A stretch of 64,000 nt of DNA from Corynebacterium sp. (GTDB lineage Bacteria > Actinomycetota > Actinomycetes > Mycobacteriales > Mycobacteriaceae), in contig NZ_JAUNUG010000004.1 in assembly GCF_030538285.1 (NCBI RefSeq), forward strand, positions 52,378 through 116,377. The letters run 5' to 3'. Below the pieces are notes generated by a model. The model saw only the letters and a program-made list of their open reading frames with translations. It did not search any database and was not told where the DNA came from. Positions 63,608-64,000 of the stretch are shown piece after piece. Both the position numbers and the translations under genes were made by a program. Position 1 is the stretch's first letter; every line of letters begins with the position of its first letter.

Positions 63608-64000
63608 ATGGCTGTCAAGATCAAGCTGCAGCGTCTCGGCAAGATCCGTACCCCGCACTACCGCGTCGTCATCGCCGACGCCCGTACCCGCCGCGACGGC
63701 AAGGTCATCGAGAACATCGGCATCTACGAGCCGAAGCAGGACCCGTCCGTCATCAAGATCGACTCCGAGCGCGCACAGTACTGGCTGTCCGTCGGCGCCC
63801 AGCCGACCGAGCCGGTTCTCGCACTGCTTAAGGTCACCGGTGACTGGCAGAAGTACAAGGGCCTCGACGGCGCCGAGGGCACCCTCAAGGTGGCCGAGGA
63901 GAAGCCGTCCAAGCTCGACCTGTTCAACCAGGCTCTCGCCGAGGCCAACGACGGCCCGACCGCCGAGGCCATCACCGAGAAGAAGCGCAAGGCCAAGGAA
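63608..64000 (+). CDS. rpsP: 30S ribosomal protein S16 (3' end beyond window)
   Basis: 131 codons are visible and remain open at the window end. The N-terminal 80 residues are bS16: [41 protein letters not shown], then [35 protein letters not shown]. The rest is the charged actinobacterial extension ([33 protein letters not shown]). ATG 63608 follows AAGGAG. Neighbouring ffh-rpsP order is usual; rimM and trmD probably follow. Confidence 0.95.
   Translation, partial: MAVKIKLQRLGKIRTPHYRVVIADARTRRDGKVIENIGIYEPKQDPSVIKIDSERAQYWLSVGAQPTEPVLALLKVTGDWQKYKGLDGAEGTLKVAEEKPSKLDLFNQALAEANDGPTAEAITEKKRKAKE

Overview
The window is 64 kb of high-GC chromosomal DNA that reads as a Corynebacterium of the C. 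glutamicum type; the species cannot be named from sequence alone. The evidence is gene order: dnaE - ilvA - treZ ... treY - glgX ... hisDCB - hisHA-impA-hisFI - lgt - pyk - glgP - gdh, followed by the sepIVA-DUF177-rnc-mutM-smc-ftsY-amtB-glnK-glnD-ffh-rpsP block shared with mycobacteria. Also typical are the many apparently leaderless genes (a TANNNT -10 about 6-8 nt before the start codon), an AmtR-type operator at amtB, and a DUF222/HNH (13E12-type) gene. I see no rRNA, tRNA, CRISPR array, insertion sequence or prophage, and no gene-free stretch longer than about 210 bases.

Layout. 1-5.4 kb: end of dnaE, a MetE-like zinc methyltransferase, two secreted proteins, ilvA. 5.4-7.7 kb: a lower-GC DUF3800-like gene and two tandem small ABC-type ATPases coupled to treZ. 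7.7-21.4 kb: glycogen/trehalose metabolism (treZ, treY, glgX) interleaved with a small alarmone synthetase, an unlisted 41-codon gene, an LLM flavin oxidoreductase, membrane proteins and a BRCT protein. 21.4-25.1 kb: TetR regulator, lipoprotein, nadC, a two-domain YbjN protein. 25.2-36.9 kb: histidine cluster with a small membrane protein and an MFS transporter inside it, then a Trp-associated membrane protein, an indole-glycerol-phosphate synthase paralogue, lgt and pyk. 37-46.5 kb: glgP, an M20 amidohydrolase, the HNH gene, a GalT-like DUF4921 protein, glycerate kinase, gdhA. 46.5-64 kb: division, RNA processing, DNA repair, chromosome condensation, SRP targeting, nitrogen sensing and the start of rpsP.

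How it works together. GlgX and GlgP mobilise glycogen, and TreY/TreZ convert maltodextrin ends to trehalose; the alarmone synthetase overlaps the end of treY. The nitrogen genes amtB-glnK-glnD are translationally overlapped and sit behind an AmtR-like box. FtsY and Ffh, the two SRP GTPases, flank the nitrogen operon.

The most unusual signal is not a gene. The 10-mer CTTATCGACG (18 copies found) and its sister CTTCTCGACG (16 copies found) are scattered over the whole window in both orientations, far above what base composition predicts. All three CTTATCGACG copies outside genes lie beside intrinsic terminators. A second family of palindromes built on GCGCGCAC|GTGCGCGC clusters at the HNH gene and in and after smc.
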